Notes: generated by a model from the sequence alone, not told the origin. 64,000 nt of DNA from Ascarosepion bandense (GCA_037127315.1 JBBBDQ010001155.1:1280501-1344500), one strand, 5' to 3'. Counted from the first letter of the stretch, positions 1 to 13,115 are shown. Numbers and translations are program-made.

Positions 1-2110
1 GGGGACAACTGGCAACTTTCGATTAGGAATCCATAATGATCCAGGAGAAAAATTAATCCAATGGTGTACAGCAAATAATACAGGTAATATTCAACACCTG
101 GTTTCAAGAACGCCCAAGATGCCTGTGGACATGGAGAAACTCAGGAGGCGACATGGAAAACCAAATCAATTACATAACTATAAACAGAAGATTCAGGAAC
201 GTAGTGGTTCAATGCAAAACCTATCCAAGTACTGTGAAAGCAACCACCTCCCAGTCATCTGCAAACTAAGAGTGAAACTTCGGAGCCTGAAGAAGCCTAG
301 TGCAGCACCCAGACTGCAATACAACACACTTGTGAATGACCTCAACCTGCAGAAAAAATACACTGACTGTGTGAAAAACAAATCCAAAGAACAAATGGGA
401 AATGGAAAGTCAAAATGGGATGCGCTAAAGGAAGTGCTAGTGACATCAGCAAACAACATTGTCCCAAAGAAAATCAGATGCAGAAGAAAAAACGAGTGGA
501 TGACTGAAGAGGTTCTTGACATGATGCAAAAGAGATAGAAAATGAAACCAAGGCATAAATTGGAATACAAGAAACTACACAAGGAAATAAGGACCAAGTG
601 CAGACAGGCTAAGGAGGAATGGTTCAACAACAAATGCGCATAAGTAGAGAGAATGAGCAAGAGTAAAAAAGGAGATATGCATAAAGAAATAAAGAAACTA
701 ACAGGACAAAGAACATGCTCCTTAACAGGATGTATAAAATCCAAGGATGGAATGAACATATTAGAGAAAGAGAAATACTCTAGCGATGGCTTCCATGACA
801 AGAGAGAGAAACTGACAAGAAACAAAGATGCTGATGAGTTGAAAATATTAAAATCCGAAGTAGCCAAACTGAATAGAAAGAAAACAGCTGGACCAGACGG
901 CATTGTAATAGAGATGCTGACAGCCTTAGATGATTTCGGCATATAGAAAATTACAGAAATAATTAATAAAATCTACTCCAGTGGTGTAATACCAGATGAC
1001 CTAAGCGGATCAATTTTCGTAACTGCCTAAGAAGCCAGGTGCAATCAAATGCAAACTCCACCTCACAATCAGTTCAATGAGCCACAAAACAAAACTCCCT
1101 GAATCCTGATGAACAGAGTATGAAGCAAAATCAAGCCAGAGATAGGACAAGAATAGTGCAGTTTCATCAAGGACACTGGAACAAGGAATGTAATATTAAT
1201 GTAAAAAGATGTGTGCCTATATTTTATAGACTATACAAAGGCATTTGACAAAGTACGCCACAAAGAATTGATAGAAGTGCTCAGCAACCTTGACATATTT
1301 GGGAAAACAGTGTTATCAAAAACCTATACTGGCAGCAAACCACCTGCATATGAAGTCAGCAGATATACAGAAATAGAAAGAGGTATAAGACAAAGATGTG
1401 TCTTTTCATTGGATCTATTTAACTTGTACAGTGAGACTACCATGAGGACCCTAGAAGTTATGCCAAGATTCATCATCGGCAACCACAATCTGAACAACAT
1501 AAGATATGCAGATGATACAGTGCTGATAGCAGACACAGAAAGGAAACTACAAAACCTCCTAAAGAAGGTACTGAAGAAAGTTAAAAGAAAGAACTACAAA
1601 TAAACTACATAAAAATGGTCATCAGCAAACAGAGGAGCCCAAAATGCCAATTCCAGGTGGGGGATACTAAAATCAAGCAGGTACAAAAATTTAAATACCT
1701 GGGAAGTGTTCTAAAAGAAGATGGAAAGTGTGACACTGAGATCCAAAGATGAAGGAAAACCTTGAAGCAAGTGAAATGTGGTTTTACAGAAGGATGCTAC
1801 AGATATCATGGATTGAGAAGATGAGCAATGATGAGGTTTTGGAAAGAATGGAAATGAAAAGGAAATTAATACTGAGCATCAGGAAAAGACAGCTAAAAGT
1901 TCCTGGGACATGTAATGAGGAAGGAGGGCTTAGGGAATCTGATGCTCACAGGTCAGAGAGAGTGAAAAGAAGACAGGGGAAAGCAGCAGTTAACATACTT
2001 AAATGCAAATGGATGACAGAGCCAGGTTTGGGTGGGGTAATAGGAGAAAGCGAGCTAAGAGCCACATGGAGGGCCATGATCGCCTAAATCCTGAAATGAC
2101 ATGGCATACA
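1..2110 (+). pseudogene. RTE-like non-LTR retrotransposon (LINE), broken and cut by the window edge
   Basis: Remains of an endonuclease plus reverse transcriptase polyprotein in several frames. Around 1-540 is the end of an APE-type endonuclease, with an SNHLPV stretch near 240-260 where the family has SDHxPV. The RT follows: a GPDG motif near 893, FIDYTKAFDKVRHKEL near 1220-1268, a YADD active-site box at 1504-1515, and KYLGSVLKEDGKCDTEI near 1694-1740. The reading then jumps from CDTEIQR to a C-terminal block with WFYRRMLQISW (from about 1780), so the segment normally between them is missing. Several stops and frameshifts make it non-functional. The 5' part lies outside the window. The style is that of RTE-related LINEs often labelled craniofacial development protein 2-like in mollusc annotations; the exact clade is inferred. 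Confidence 0.85.
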
Positions 2111-2282
2111 GAAAAAGACAGAGATATCATGATTTCATTGATTGGACAGATTTGTTAGGAATAAACTTTGTAAGAAGTGGTTCTCCAGACCTACATTATA
2201 CAGTGCTAATATAAAGTGCCTTACAATCTGCTAGGTGGCCTTCTCAGTAGGTTCATGGCCTCAGTGGCAGTCTATCTAGAGT
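2111..2282. other. LINE 3' flank, no gene seen
   Basis: Probably 3' untranslated LINE sequence followed by unique DNA. No coding signal. Confidence 0.3.
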
Positions 2283-3200
2283 AGTGGTTTTCAATCAGGC
2301 TCCATGTAACATTACCAGGGGCCCATATGAAAAAAAAAAAAAAAAAAATAGCAAATTGAGAGACCACTGATATTTTAGTGTCCATAGAGCAATTTCACTC
2401 TGGAAGAGTTGTTACAACTGAGAATTGGAATTTCTACAATAATTTATGCCATATTAAAATACTAAAAATACAAAAGCAACTCTTAGACTATCAGAAAACA
2501 AGATCAAGCAATGTAAGTTAGTGTCCTTTTTATTCTACCAGATATTTCATTTTAAAAGTTGAATAAAAACTGAGATGGATATATAACGAAAATAAAGATT
2601 ATAATTTGTCTATACTTCCGAGATGAGGGAGTATTTACATTGTTCAGACCATTGTCCTCATCTTTATTACCATATTCACAATGATTCAACCATTGTATGC
2701 TCCAGCCTTCCCAGGTAACTGAAATTTCAAACCGAAGATTATAATTTATTTTATAAATGATAATATTCATTTTCAACATTTACAAAATAAATAAAAAACG
2801 AAAAAAAAACATTAATAATAAAATTAATTTAATATATAAATTAAAAAAGGATTATATATAAAGGAAGGATTAACAGTATTACCCTTTTCAGCAGAACCAA
2901 ACACACAGATCTCATTGAAAAAAATCTGCACATTTTTTTAAATTTATTATTACACATATATTTTAAAATGGTTCATTATGAGTTATTTTATATAAGCATA
3001 AATGTTCCATAGAATTTAGTCATTAAATACAAGTTTATTTTCATTAAATTAATTTTACATCAAAATAAACCATATACATATACTAAGAAATAAAATAAAC
3101 TTTTGTTACATCAAAAAAAATTAAAAAATTAAGAGTAAAAGTTAGACTACTTATACTCTTAATTTTTTTTTTTTTTGGCAAGAAAAGGTTGAAAACTACT
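2283..3200. mobile_element. Possible hAT-type non-autonomous element
   Basis: The left end reads AGTGGTTTTCAATC (2283-2296) and the right end GGTTGAAAACTACT (3187-3200), an imperfect 14-bp terminal inverted repeat resembling the CAGTGGTTCTCAACC ends of many animal hAT elements. The flanking 8-mers, TCTAGAGT and GTTTGAGT, agree at 5 of 8 positions, as for an eroded target duplication. The interior is AT-rich with A-runs and an antisense copy of the Penelope-type terminal repeat at 2625-2765. No transposase is visible. Confidence 0.4.
2625..2765 (-). repeat. Copy of the Penelope-type terminal repeat
   Basis: Read on the minus strand it matches the tail also seen near 15.2, 33.4 and 51.4 kb: a TTTGAAATTTC start, a CCTGGGAAGGCTGGAGCATA box, then AATAAAGATGAGGACAAT and ACAATGTAAATAC. 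Divergence is moderate and there is no coding content. Confidence 0.6.
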
Positions 3201-3635
3201 GTTTGAGTGGTATGTGACCCTATTCTTGCTGCAGCTAAATTCCCAACAGTTCATCTTTACACTTTTGGGGTCCTGTTTGTTCTCATCTGTGTAGTGAACA
3301 CACCATGTAGTTGTACCCACTTTACAATGGATTGATCCTGGTGAGTATTTGCACACTTAGATTTTATGATGCAAGTCAATGAACTTATCATTGATCAGTG
3401 ACCACTATGTTGCACAGCTTCATGACTATTTCCACCCCTTCATGGATTCCATATCCTTTAACAATAGGCATTTTTTTTCTAACAGTATAATGAACCTTGG
3501 CTATCAGGCTAGAGTTTTTCAGTATTGATTTGAAGAGCATTCAGGAAGCTTGTGATAAGTGGCATGTTTGTTTGAGCATTTTTAGGACCAGGTGTAGAGA
3601 TGCTAAACCAACAAATATCAGGGAAATGTTTACAG
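3201..3635. other. Unassigned sequence between repeats
   Basis: No long frame, splice-flanked exon or repeat motif was recognised. Confidence 0.3.
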
Positions 3636-6475
3636 TTATTGAGATGACATAGCCTAATATCTCTCCAGATATCCTTGGGGCTGACATAGCACTATTATCT
3701 CTCCAGATATCACTTGAGATGACATAGCCTAATATCTCTCCAGATATCACTTGAGATGACATAGCCTAATATCTCTCCAGATGTCACTTGAGATGACATA
3801 GCCTAATATCTCTCCAGATATCGCAGGATGACATAGCCTAATATCTCTCCAGATATCACTTGAGATGTGACATAGCCTAATATCTCTCCAGGTATCACTT
3901 GAATGACATAGCCTAATATCTCTCTGAATATCACCCGAGATGACAACCTATTCTCTCAGATGTCACTTGAGATGACATAGCCTAATATCTCTCCAGATAT
4001 CATGAATGACATAGCCTAATATCTCTCCAGATATCACTTGAGATGACATAGCCTAATATCTCTGCAGATATCATGAGATGACATAGCCTAATATCTCCTC
4101 AGATATCACTTGAGATGACATAGCCCTGTGTCTCTCCAGATATCATGAGATAGCCTGCTTCTGTCTCTCCAGATATCACTTGAGATGACATAGCTAATAT
4201 CTCTCCAGATATCACTTGAGATGACACCCAGCCTAATATCTCTCAAGATATCACTTGAGATGACATATTATTATCTCTCCAGATACCACTTGAGATGACA
4301 TAGCCTAATATCTCTTTCAGATATCACTTGAGAGTGACATAGCTAATATCTCTCAGATATCCCTTGAGGATGACATAGCCTAACATGTCTCTCCAGATGT
4401 CACTTGAGATGGCACCTTCTCATCTCTCTCCAGATATCACTTGGGGGATGACATAGCCTAATATCTCCAGATATCACTTGAGATGACATGGCAGCCTAAT
4501 ATCTCTCCAGATATTCTGCCGAGATGACATAACCTAATGTCTCTCCAGATATCGCCAGGATGACATAGCCTAATATCTCTCAAGATATCACTTGAGATGA
4601 CATAGCCTAATATCTCTCCAGATATCACTTGAGATGACAGCCTATTCTCCAGATGTCACTTGAGGATAAGCATAGCCTAATATCTCTCCAGATATCCTTG
4701 AGATGACATGACCTAATATCTCTCGAATGTCACTTGAGATGACATGGCCCAATATCTCTCTCCGAATGTCACTTGAGAATGTGCAGCCTAACATATCTCT
4801 CCAGATATCACTTGAGATGACATAGCTGTTATCTCTCCAGATATCACTTCGAGATGACATAGCCTAATATCTCTCCAGATATCCGCCAAGGATGACATAG
4901 CCTAATATCTCTCCAGATATCACTTAAAGATGACATAGCCTAATATCTCTCCAGATATCACTTGAGATGGCAGCTAATATCTCTCCAGATATCACTTGAG
5001 ATGACATAGCCTAATATCTCTCCAGATGTACTTGGTGACATGGCCTGTCTCTCTTCCAGATATCCTTCCAAGATGACATGGCCTAATATCTCTCCAGATA
5101 TCACTTGAGATGACATAACCTAATATCTCTCCAGATGTCTTGAGGGATGACAGCAACCCTAATATCTCTCCAGATATCACTTGGATGACATAGCCTAATA
5201 TCTCTCCAGATATCACTTGAGATGACATACAACCTAATATCTCTCAGATATCACTTGAGATTGGCACAGCCTAATATCTCTCCAGATATCACTTGAGATG
5301 ACATAGCCTAATATCTCTCCAGATATCACTTGAGACCAGCAACCATAGCCTAATATCTCTCCAGATGCTCACTTGAGATGACATAGCCTAATATCTCCAG
5401 ATGCTCCTTGAGATGACATATTTAATATCTCTCCAGATGTCACTTGAATGACAGCCTAATATCTCAGTATCACTTTGAAGTGACATAGCCTAATATCTCT
5501 TCAGATATCACTTGAGACGCCTAATATCTCTCCAGATATCACTTGAGATGACATAGCCTAATATCTCTCCAGATATCACTTGGACAGCATAGCCCACATG
5601 TCTCTCCAGATATCCTCTTGAGATGACATAGCCTAATATCTCTCTGAATGCTCACTTGAGATGACATAGCCTAATATCTCTCCAGATATTATTGAGATGA
5701 AAACGCAACCTAATATCTCTCCAGATATCACTTGGAACAAGCTGCCTAATATCTCTCCAGATGTCCTTGAGATGACATGACCTAATATCTCTCCAGATAT
5801 CATGAGATGACATAGCCTAATATCTCTCCAGATGTCACTTGAGATGACATAGCCTAATGTCTCCAGATATCATAAAGGATGACATACTTCTAATATCTCC
5901 AGATATCACTTGAGACCTTTAGCCTAATATCTCCAGATACGCGGGATGGCTAGCCTATTATCTCTCCAGATATCCTTGAGATGACATAGCCTAATATCTC
6001 CAGATGTCAGCCGAGATGACATAGCCTAATATCTCCAGATATCACTTGAGATGACAGCCTAATGTCTCTCCAGATGTCCTTTGAGATGACACCAGCTAAT
6101 ATCCTCCAAGATGTCACTTGAGATGACATAGCCTAATGTCTCTCCAGATACTCACTTGAGATGACATAGCCTAATATCTCTCCAGATATCACTTAGGACA
6201 TTTGCTTCTTTCTCTCCAGATATCATGAGATGACATAGCCTAATGTCTCTCCAGATATCACTTGAGATGACATAGCCTAATATCTCTCCAGGTATGTGAG
6301 ATGACATATTCTAATATCTCTCAGATATCACTTGAGGATGACATAGCCTAATATCTCTCCAGAATGTCACTTGAGATGACATAGCCTAATATCTCTCCAG
6401 ATATCACTTGAGATGACATGGCCTAATATACTCTCCAGATATCACTTGAGATGACATAGCCTAATATCACTTGCT
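3636..6475. repeat. 37-bp minisatellite array, about 2.8 kb
   Basis: Head-to-tail copies of a 37-bp unit that begins ATGACATAGCCTAATATCTC and continues TCCAGATATCACTTGAG. Most units contain the GATATC palindrome. I estimate roughly 75 copies. The copies differ by many small insertions, deletions and local substitutions (for example GATGTC for GATATC), and units near both borders are as regular as those inside. A 37-bp period cannot hold a reading frame, so the open frames seen across it are by-products. The array ends where ATCACTTGCTGGG meets unique sequence. Confidence 0.95.
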
Positions 6476-7489
6476 GGGTAAAAAACACCCTACATGATAC
6501 TAGGCACATATCCCATAATGTGTAGCGTGTCAGTTTCTTTATAAAAAAATAATCCATAGTGAAATGTTGCCATCTCTTTTCTACTTAGGCATTTTAAAAA
6601 TTGTTTCTAGGGAAAGAATCTTGTGCAGCCTATTGACAAAGTTATTTTACAATTTAAATAAATCCACAGAATTACAGAAAGTTTAGTAATCTTCAAATAG
6701 AAAATATTTGAATTTTTTCACTGTTATAAACAAAATTTGAATTATATTTTAGTTAAAAAAAATCTTTTTTGATTACAAAATTATGGTATTGTAATCTTAT
6801 TACTTGTTTTGTTCTTTCTTATTAGTGTTTCTTATTTAAATGGGCTGTGATTAAAACCAGGAAAATCAAAAAATATTTCTATTTTCGTAATATTTATTCT
6901 AAAAGTAGAAGAGCGGAAGGACCCAACATGTTTGGATAAAAAGCAACACAAAACTATGAAAAAGAAATAATAGTAATAATGAAAGATTTTCTTCTCAAAA
7001 GATAATTTAATTAATAACTTAGAAATCTATTATAAGGTTGGAAGACAAAAATCGCTTATGAATCAGTAAGGAAAGAATAACCACAAATTATAAGTTTTAT
7101 TCTAATAATTTCTTTTTTCTTCCAGTTTTTGATCTTCAAAAATTGAAATGCAACATCAATTGTTTTCCTGAATCTTGATCGTTTATTATCCCTTTTCCTC
7201 ACTTACGCCTTCTCATTCTCTTTCACTCTCTTTAATCACTTGCATCTTAGTGACATTATCACTTTACTTGGGGTGAATTGATTTTTTTTAAAAATCATCA
7301 AAGCTTCCTGACTGAAATTGTTAGAAATCAAGTTCATGAAGGAAAAATTTTTAGAGTGTGGGAGAAGAGTATAAACTTAATTTTCAGTTTCCACAAATGG
7401 CTGAAGAGTATATCAACGCAGTTTTAGGATAAGAATGCAAACTATAAATAATATTCTGGAACCCTTTTAAGTTTTATTGAAAATGAAAG
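6476..7489. other. AT-rich sequence without recognised genes
   Basis: Homopolymer-rich DNA with no convincing exon or transposon motif on either strand. Confidence 0.3.
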
Positions 7490-7833
7490 ACCTGAACCAG
7501 TCAGTCAGTTAAGTGCTATACGTGAAACACGCTTGGGCGATCATGTCTCTTTTGAGACATGACTGACTGGGCAGAAGATTATCCCGCAGTAGGTTGCCAT
7601 TGCTTTCTGCGGTAGACTGATTGCCGACCAAGGCTATAGAACCCAATCTGTCCTGTTATTTGACCCATAACCGAAGGAAAGAGACGGATTAATACCTTTC
7701 CCAAGGACCTGAACCAATGCGTTCAAATATATTGATTGAGCCATATGGGAGATAATACGACAGAAATATGCAAGAGTTGCTTCCCCTGTACCCAAGCTTC
7801 AATAAGTTCGGAGAAGAGAAGATAAAAATTGGT

Positions 7834-7874
<41 letters not shown>

Positions 7875-7876
7875 AA
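7490..7876 (-). mobile_element. SINE-like interspersed repeat with poly(A) tail
   Basis: This block is clearly less AT-rich than its surroundings (7490-7700) and is followed by about 35 T residues (7839-7873). On the minus strand the A-run lies at the 5' side, so orientation is uncertain: the T-run may belong to another insertion. The middle contains GCAACCTACTGCGGG on the minus strand and a short inverted pair, TGTCTCTTTTGAGACA. I cannot tie it to a named SINE family. Confidence 0.35.
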
Positions 7877-7925
7877 TCACTATAAGACCTACTTTCCCCT
7901 TCCCCCACAATTATTAAAATTTTAT

Positions 7926-8063
7926 AAATGCTGGAATTTAATCCGTATTCCCCATTTGGACAAATTCAAAACCACTTTTCTTTTGCTTATTTATTAGAAT
8001 AAGCAAAAGAAAAGTGGTTTTGAATTTGTCCAAATGGGGAATACGGATTAAATTTCAGCATTT
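7926..8063. repeat. Near-perfect inverted repeat, 66-bp arms, 6-bp loop
   Basis: Positions 7926-7991 are the reverse complement of 7998-8063 with a single G/T position (7934 against 8055). The spacer is only 7992-7997. A transcript from either strand would fold into one long hairpin. The arms are ordinary AT-rich sequence without terminal motifs. It could be a recent inverted duplication, a foldback element or a small-RNA precursor locus. Confidence 0.95.
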
Positions 8064-9498
8064 CATGTCCTATCCAACAATTGTTTTCTTAATATTCCCT
8101 GCTGGAATAGATAATATATGTCATGAATAAAATATAAAAATGCAGTTTTATTATATAAATAACTCAAACTATGAATAAAGTAACAAAATAACCAATGTAT
8201 TTCATAATTATTTTGAAGATGGCGTGTTTAATTCTCACTCCAAATGGATAAAAATGCATGTTTACCAAGAAAAGCAAATTTCTTTTTCATAGTTCATAAA
8301 TCAAAAACTTTTGACTTTTCCTCCATTGAACATTTCACCAGGTCTCATGAAAATTTGTAGATAACCTTAAAGGTTTAAAATTATTTAAACACTCATTTTA
8401 ATACACTGCTAAATCAATGTCAAGCTAATAATTCAAAATGAAACCAAAACAATGATTTTTATATATGGCATTGACTTGATACCATTCAAACTAAATTAAA
8501 AGTGAAATTATGATTAGTTCATAATTTATGATATATTTATTTAAGTAATTTAATCATCACACTGCACTGCATGTAAATTTTGAACAGTTTTCTCAATTAA
8601 ACAACTAAACATTTTTTCTAGAGGGTATAAATTTATAATCTTATAAGAAATTCACTAATTATTTTTGTTTGAGATCACTTGAAAATGAAAGAAAATAAAA
8701 CTGTTTAAAACTTAAAGTCAAAACAGATTAGAGATAGTCTTTTTGTAATAGTTAACACTTCATGAAGATCTTTCAGTGAACAACAAACATATTGACAAAT
8801 GTCTAACTTTGACTAGAAAATGAATTTGTATTAAAAAACTTTTCTTTTTTTTATCACCACTGGGACATTCATCATTCAAGATGACAATGAAATTTAACAA
8901 CAAATTAACATGGCTGAATAATTTTAAGTCTCACAAAATTAATAAAACTAAAAGAGAAGACTTCTTCCTGTTGCCATTTGCTAACATCTAATTTGCATAT
9001 AATCTTTCTATATATCATGACAAAATGGAAAATTATTTTTGTGTGACATGTTTCATCCTTTCAGATTTCACCAGACTATAGAAGGTACAACCCAAAAATT
9101 TTCTAAGAAACAGAATACATGATTAAAATAAAATGCATAAAACAAAAACAAAATTTTACAGTCAAAATTTTTCTGTAATTATTAAAATAAAAGATCAAAG
9201 TATTTTTTTATGTAAAAATATTTTTGAACACTTTTTAAAACCTTGGAAATCTTGGTTAAAAATCTTATTTTTCTTGCTTTAACACAGGACCATGAATGTG
9301 CATGGAAAATTTTAGCATTTTTTTTTTAAAGTGAAAACCAATGATTGGAAATTCTTGCAAAAATCAGATAATTGTTGGATTTTATTGAAACTTTAGATCT
9401 TATTCAGAAATGAATTTCATTATTTTTTAAATCTTTCTTTTCAAGAAAATTTTGTAAAAATAATTTTTTCTTTATATGTTACCCTCCTCCTCATTCTT
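8064..9498. other. AT-rich sequence without recognised genes
   Basis: Strongly AT-rich. No frame above background, no splice-flanked homology and no terminal repeats identified. Confidence 0.3.
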
Positions 9499-10745
9499 TT
9501 AACACATCACTCAATAAGTCCTAGTGCATATGATTTTTATGAAGTACTAACCTTCAAATGGCACAGGACAAAATTTGGGCCCAATCAGATAATTAATTTA
9601 CAAATAACAGTTATCTAAGTGAAGCTTCTGTTGTAAATTTTCAAAACAATGGAAAAATCTTAATTTTGTGTGTTGATAAAGCATTGCTTTCTGATGGGAA
9701 AAAATACTGTTCAAGCAAAGAAATGGCTTGATAAGCATTATTTAAACTCTGCTCCATCGCAAAACAGTTAAGAGATGGTATGCTGACTTTAAACATGATT
9801 GTACAGACACAAATGATGCTGAACGTTCAGGTTGCCCAAAATCGGCAGTTGTCCCAGAAAACACCAAAAACATCCACAAATTTGTTTTGGCCAAACGTAA
9901 ATTGAAGTTGCATGAGATAGCAGAGGAGTTGAACATATCAGAAGGCAGTGTATTCACTCACCATTTTGCATGAACATTTGTCAATGAGAAAGCTATGTTC
10001 AAAGTGGGTGCTGCATTTACTCACAATTGATCAAAAACAACAATGTGTTGAGGATTCAGAGCAATATTTGCAACTGTTTTAACACAATAAGGAGTTTTTG
10101 CATAAATATGTGACAATGGATGAAACATGGATCCACCACTTCACTCCAAAGTTGAATTTGCAGTCAGCTGAGTGGACAGCAGCAGGTGCAAGCCATCCAA
10201 AGCAACCAAAAATGCAAACATCAGCAGGCAAGATTTTGGCCTCTGTATTTTGTTCATTGATTATCTTGAGAAAGGAAGAACCATCAATAGCAAATATCAT
10301 ATAGCATTGTTGGTGCATTTGAAGGAAGAAATTACCAAAAAATGGCCACAAATTAAGAAGAAAAAAGTGATTTTTAACCAAGACAACACACCGTGTCACA
10401 AGTCAATTGCAATGATGGCAAAACTACATGAATTACACTTCAAATTGCTTCCGTATCCACCCTATTCTCCAGATGTGGCCCCCAGCAACTACTGGCTGTT
10501 TGTGGACCCCAAAAGAATACTCCAGGAAAAGAGATTTGGTTCCATTAAAGAAGTGATATTGGAAACTGATGTGTATTTTGAGGCCAAAGATAAATTGTTC
10601 TACACAAAAGGCATTGAATTGTTAGAGAAGTGTTGGAATCAGAGCGTCACCCTAGAAGGAGACTATATTGATAAATAAAGTCAAATTTTGCCCAAAAGTT
10701 GTTGTTTTATTAGTTAGGTCTGAGATTTATTTAGTGATATGTTAG
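9499..10745 (+). mobile_element. Mariner transposon, copy 1, inactive
   Basis: A 1.25-kb element with eroded terminal inverted repeats: AACACATCACTCAATAAGTC (9501-9520), and at the other end the complement of AACATATCACTAAATAAATC (about 10721-10743). The ends match those of the second copy at 61449-62649. Inside is a mariner transposase: catalytic MDETW (first Asp 10119-10121), NQDN (second Asp 10382-10384) and YSPDVAPSNYWLF. The third catalytic residue of mariner DD34D enzymes is the Asp of APSD; here it is Asn (10487-10489). The N-terminal third is broken by frameshifts, while the C-terminal 168 codons (10172-10678) are still open. Size and ends fit a nearly full-length copy. Confidence 0.92.
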
Positions 10746-12000
10746 TTTTATGAAATTTCAAGTAATTCCTTTTTGCATTGTTTAATGTTTATATTTGTTA
10801 TAAGGACAAGTCCCCAGAGAATTAAAATCCTCAAATTTATTGGTCAAACAGGATCCCCAGGTGGATATGCTCGGAATCATAAAATAACAACATGCAATAA
10901 AATTAAGACACTAGGTTTTATTTTTTTTTTATGGATAAGATATATTATGGACACTATTGTGTTAGGATAAAAAATTCCAGTGATTAATAAATTTTTACAA
11001 GGATTGTTTTTATTACTTTTTTTTTAATTAGAATAATTTATTAACTTTTAAATCTTTAAAAATTCTGCATAAATTTAGCAAGTGATATTGTTATTAAATT
11101 AAAACTGTATTTACTAATTATAAATAGAAAATCACACTAGCTTTCAATGACCCCTTGTATTTAAAAAAGAATTTTGATTTGATTTTATGTATAAACAAGT
11201 CAATTTTTGTAAATATGGACATCCATACACAACCTTATCAAAAACTAAAAGTTGTAACTATAGTAAATTTAAAATTTGTTTGTATTTTCTAACATTTTCT
11301 CAACAAGCATCTTCATAAGTAAGACTATAAAGCCAAAGTACCTAAAATTCAATATGAGAATGCTTAGAATATTTAAAACTTTTAAGATTACTGAGTAGTG
11401 AAAAAAAATTATATAAAAAAAGCATTTACATTGCATTGGTCATGCATTTTATTTCCATTATCTCTTTACATAAATTTTACAAATATCAGGCTGTCAATAT
11501 ATCATTTAACAAAAAAAAAAAAAAAAAAGAAAGAAAGAACATATACTTTAGGCTTTACTGCAATATTTTAAAGTGAAAGTAAGTAATATTTGTTTCAATT
11601 CAGATAAATTAATAGTTTAATAAAAATATATTGTATTTTTGAAAGACTTTTTTAATGAATAAGATTGTGTTGTGTTGACAGATTTGTCGATATTGATGTT
11701 TTTATTGATTTTACAGATCATAAAAAAATAAGTATTTTGCTTTTAGGAAATAATAAAATTTAATCTATTTGCTTGAAATTAAAACTAAAATAAAATCTTC
11801 AGGAGTTTTCAATGTAAATACATTTTAAACCTTAACTATTGCTTATCTTTGGAGGTACAAAAACTAAAGTGATATTTATATTAATGCAACTACATGTTTG
11901 CATGATGGAGTGGAGATGCTAAAATTTAAAATTTTTAAATACAAGGTGGTGTCAAAGTTTCTGGGATAGTTCTATAGAATGCCAACAGATGGCAACACAC
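10746..12000. other. AT-rich sequence without recognised genes
   Basis: Nothing beyond A-runs and short repeats. GGTGTCAAAGTTTCTGGGAT at 11947-11966 resembles text near some mariner-like termini, but no partner end was found. Confidence 0.3.
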
Positions 12001-12002
12001 GG

Positions 12003-12003
<1 letters not shown>

Positions 12004-12072
<69 letters not shown>
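12004..12072. repeat. (TA)n(GA)n compound microsatellite
   Basis: About 15 TA repeats run directly into about 19 GA repeats. No other feature. Confidence 0.95.
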
Positions 12073-12076
<4 letters not shown>

Positions 12077-13115
12077 CTTTAATTTATGAAGAGATGAAAA
12101 TACTTGATGAAATATTAAAAACTATGAGATTCATAAAAAGAGAAATTAAGAAAGTGTAAACAGAGTTCTTCCCCTTGGTGTAAACTTTTTTAACAAAAAT
12201 TTCTTCGATTTTTTATCAACTGTTTAATTTGAATAATATTCAGAATTCAAGGTAAGAAAGTAATGATCCTACTAAACAAAAGTTTATGTATATCTATGCA
12301 AAAGGTAAAAAAAAATCTCTCTAAAGAAACATGTAATGTATAAATAATGTCCGTTACTTAATTTAAGTCTCATTTTAAACAAAATGTTTCTATGAATTAG
12401 GAATTCATAATTGATTAACTTAATTTTTCTTGTACAAGCATAAACATGGCTTACATGGTCCATGAAAGTCTCGCTTCAGCTGGAAACAAAATATTTTTTT
12501 TTATAAAATAGAATAGAACTGTACAAATCCTCCTTAAAAATGCTTTATCACAGAAAAACAATATCGAAGGTTTAAAATGAATTTTAAAAAATAAGTATTT
12601 CTTAAAGTTTTTATTTTAGATTCAGTTTCAAGGTAACACAATAAATTATTTCCAATAAGCAAAATACTTTTCTGTACTTGAAAACTAATTTAAATTGACT
12701 GAAAGAAGTTTATTTTTGAAATTGCTAACAATAAATTATTTTAGCATCACTTTTAGCCATCTGTCAGCATAATTCTATTTATTGAAAAATCTTTCAAAGA
12801 TAAAATATACTTTTCTGAAATATTATTTGAAAAATATTAGCTGATTTAAAATTTAATTAATCTGATTTAACAGAAATATTGCAAAAATATATTTTTAAGA
12901 TGAGGTTAGGTGTTTATTTAAGGTGTTGACAGGTTGACTAACAGAAGTTTATTCAAAAGGTTTTTCTGCAGTGGACACAACTATAAAAAATAATTGAGGA
13001 ATATAACCAAAGTGCCTATTTTATATAATTTTAACTACCCAGTAATCTTAAAAATTTAAGAAAATATTATCCATAATCTAATTTTTTGTTTTTTTTTTCA
13101 TTTTAATTCAGCTTT
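12073..13115. other. AT-rich sequence without recognised genes
   Basis: No coding or repeat signal recognised. Confidence 0.3.

Noticed and set aside
193..942. 249-codon open frame on the minus strand
   Set aside because: It lies antisense to the RTE-like LINE and has low-complexity Ser/Leu/Phe composition; it mirrors the coding strand.
3541..5228. Frames such as SSDIWRDNSYVISSDIWRD
   Set aside because: Translation of the 37-bp minisatellite; the period is not a multiple of three, so frames break regularly.
3636..6475. CRISPR-like array
   Set aside because: Repeats are contiguous without unique spacers, in a eukaryotic genome with introns.
7689..7910. Frames with a poly-lysine run
   Set aside because: Produced by the T-run at 7839-7873.
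11947..11990. Isolated transposon-end-like sequence GGTGTCAAAGTTTCTGGGAT
   Set aside because: No matching second end or transposase remnant nearby.
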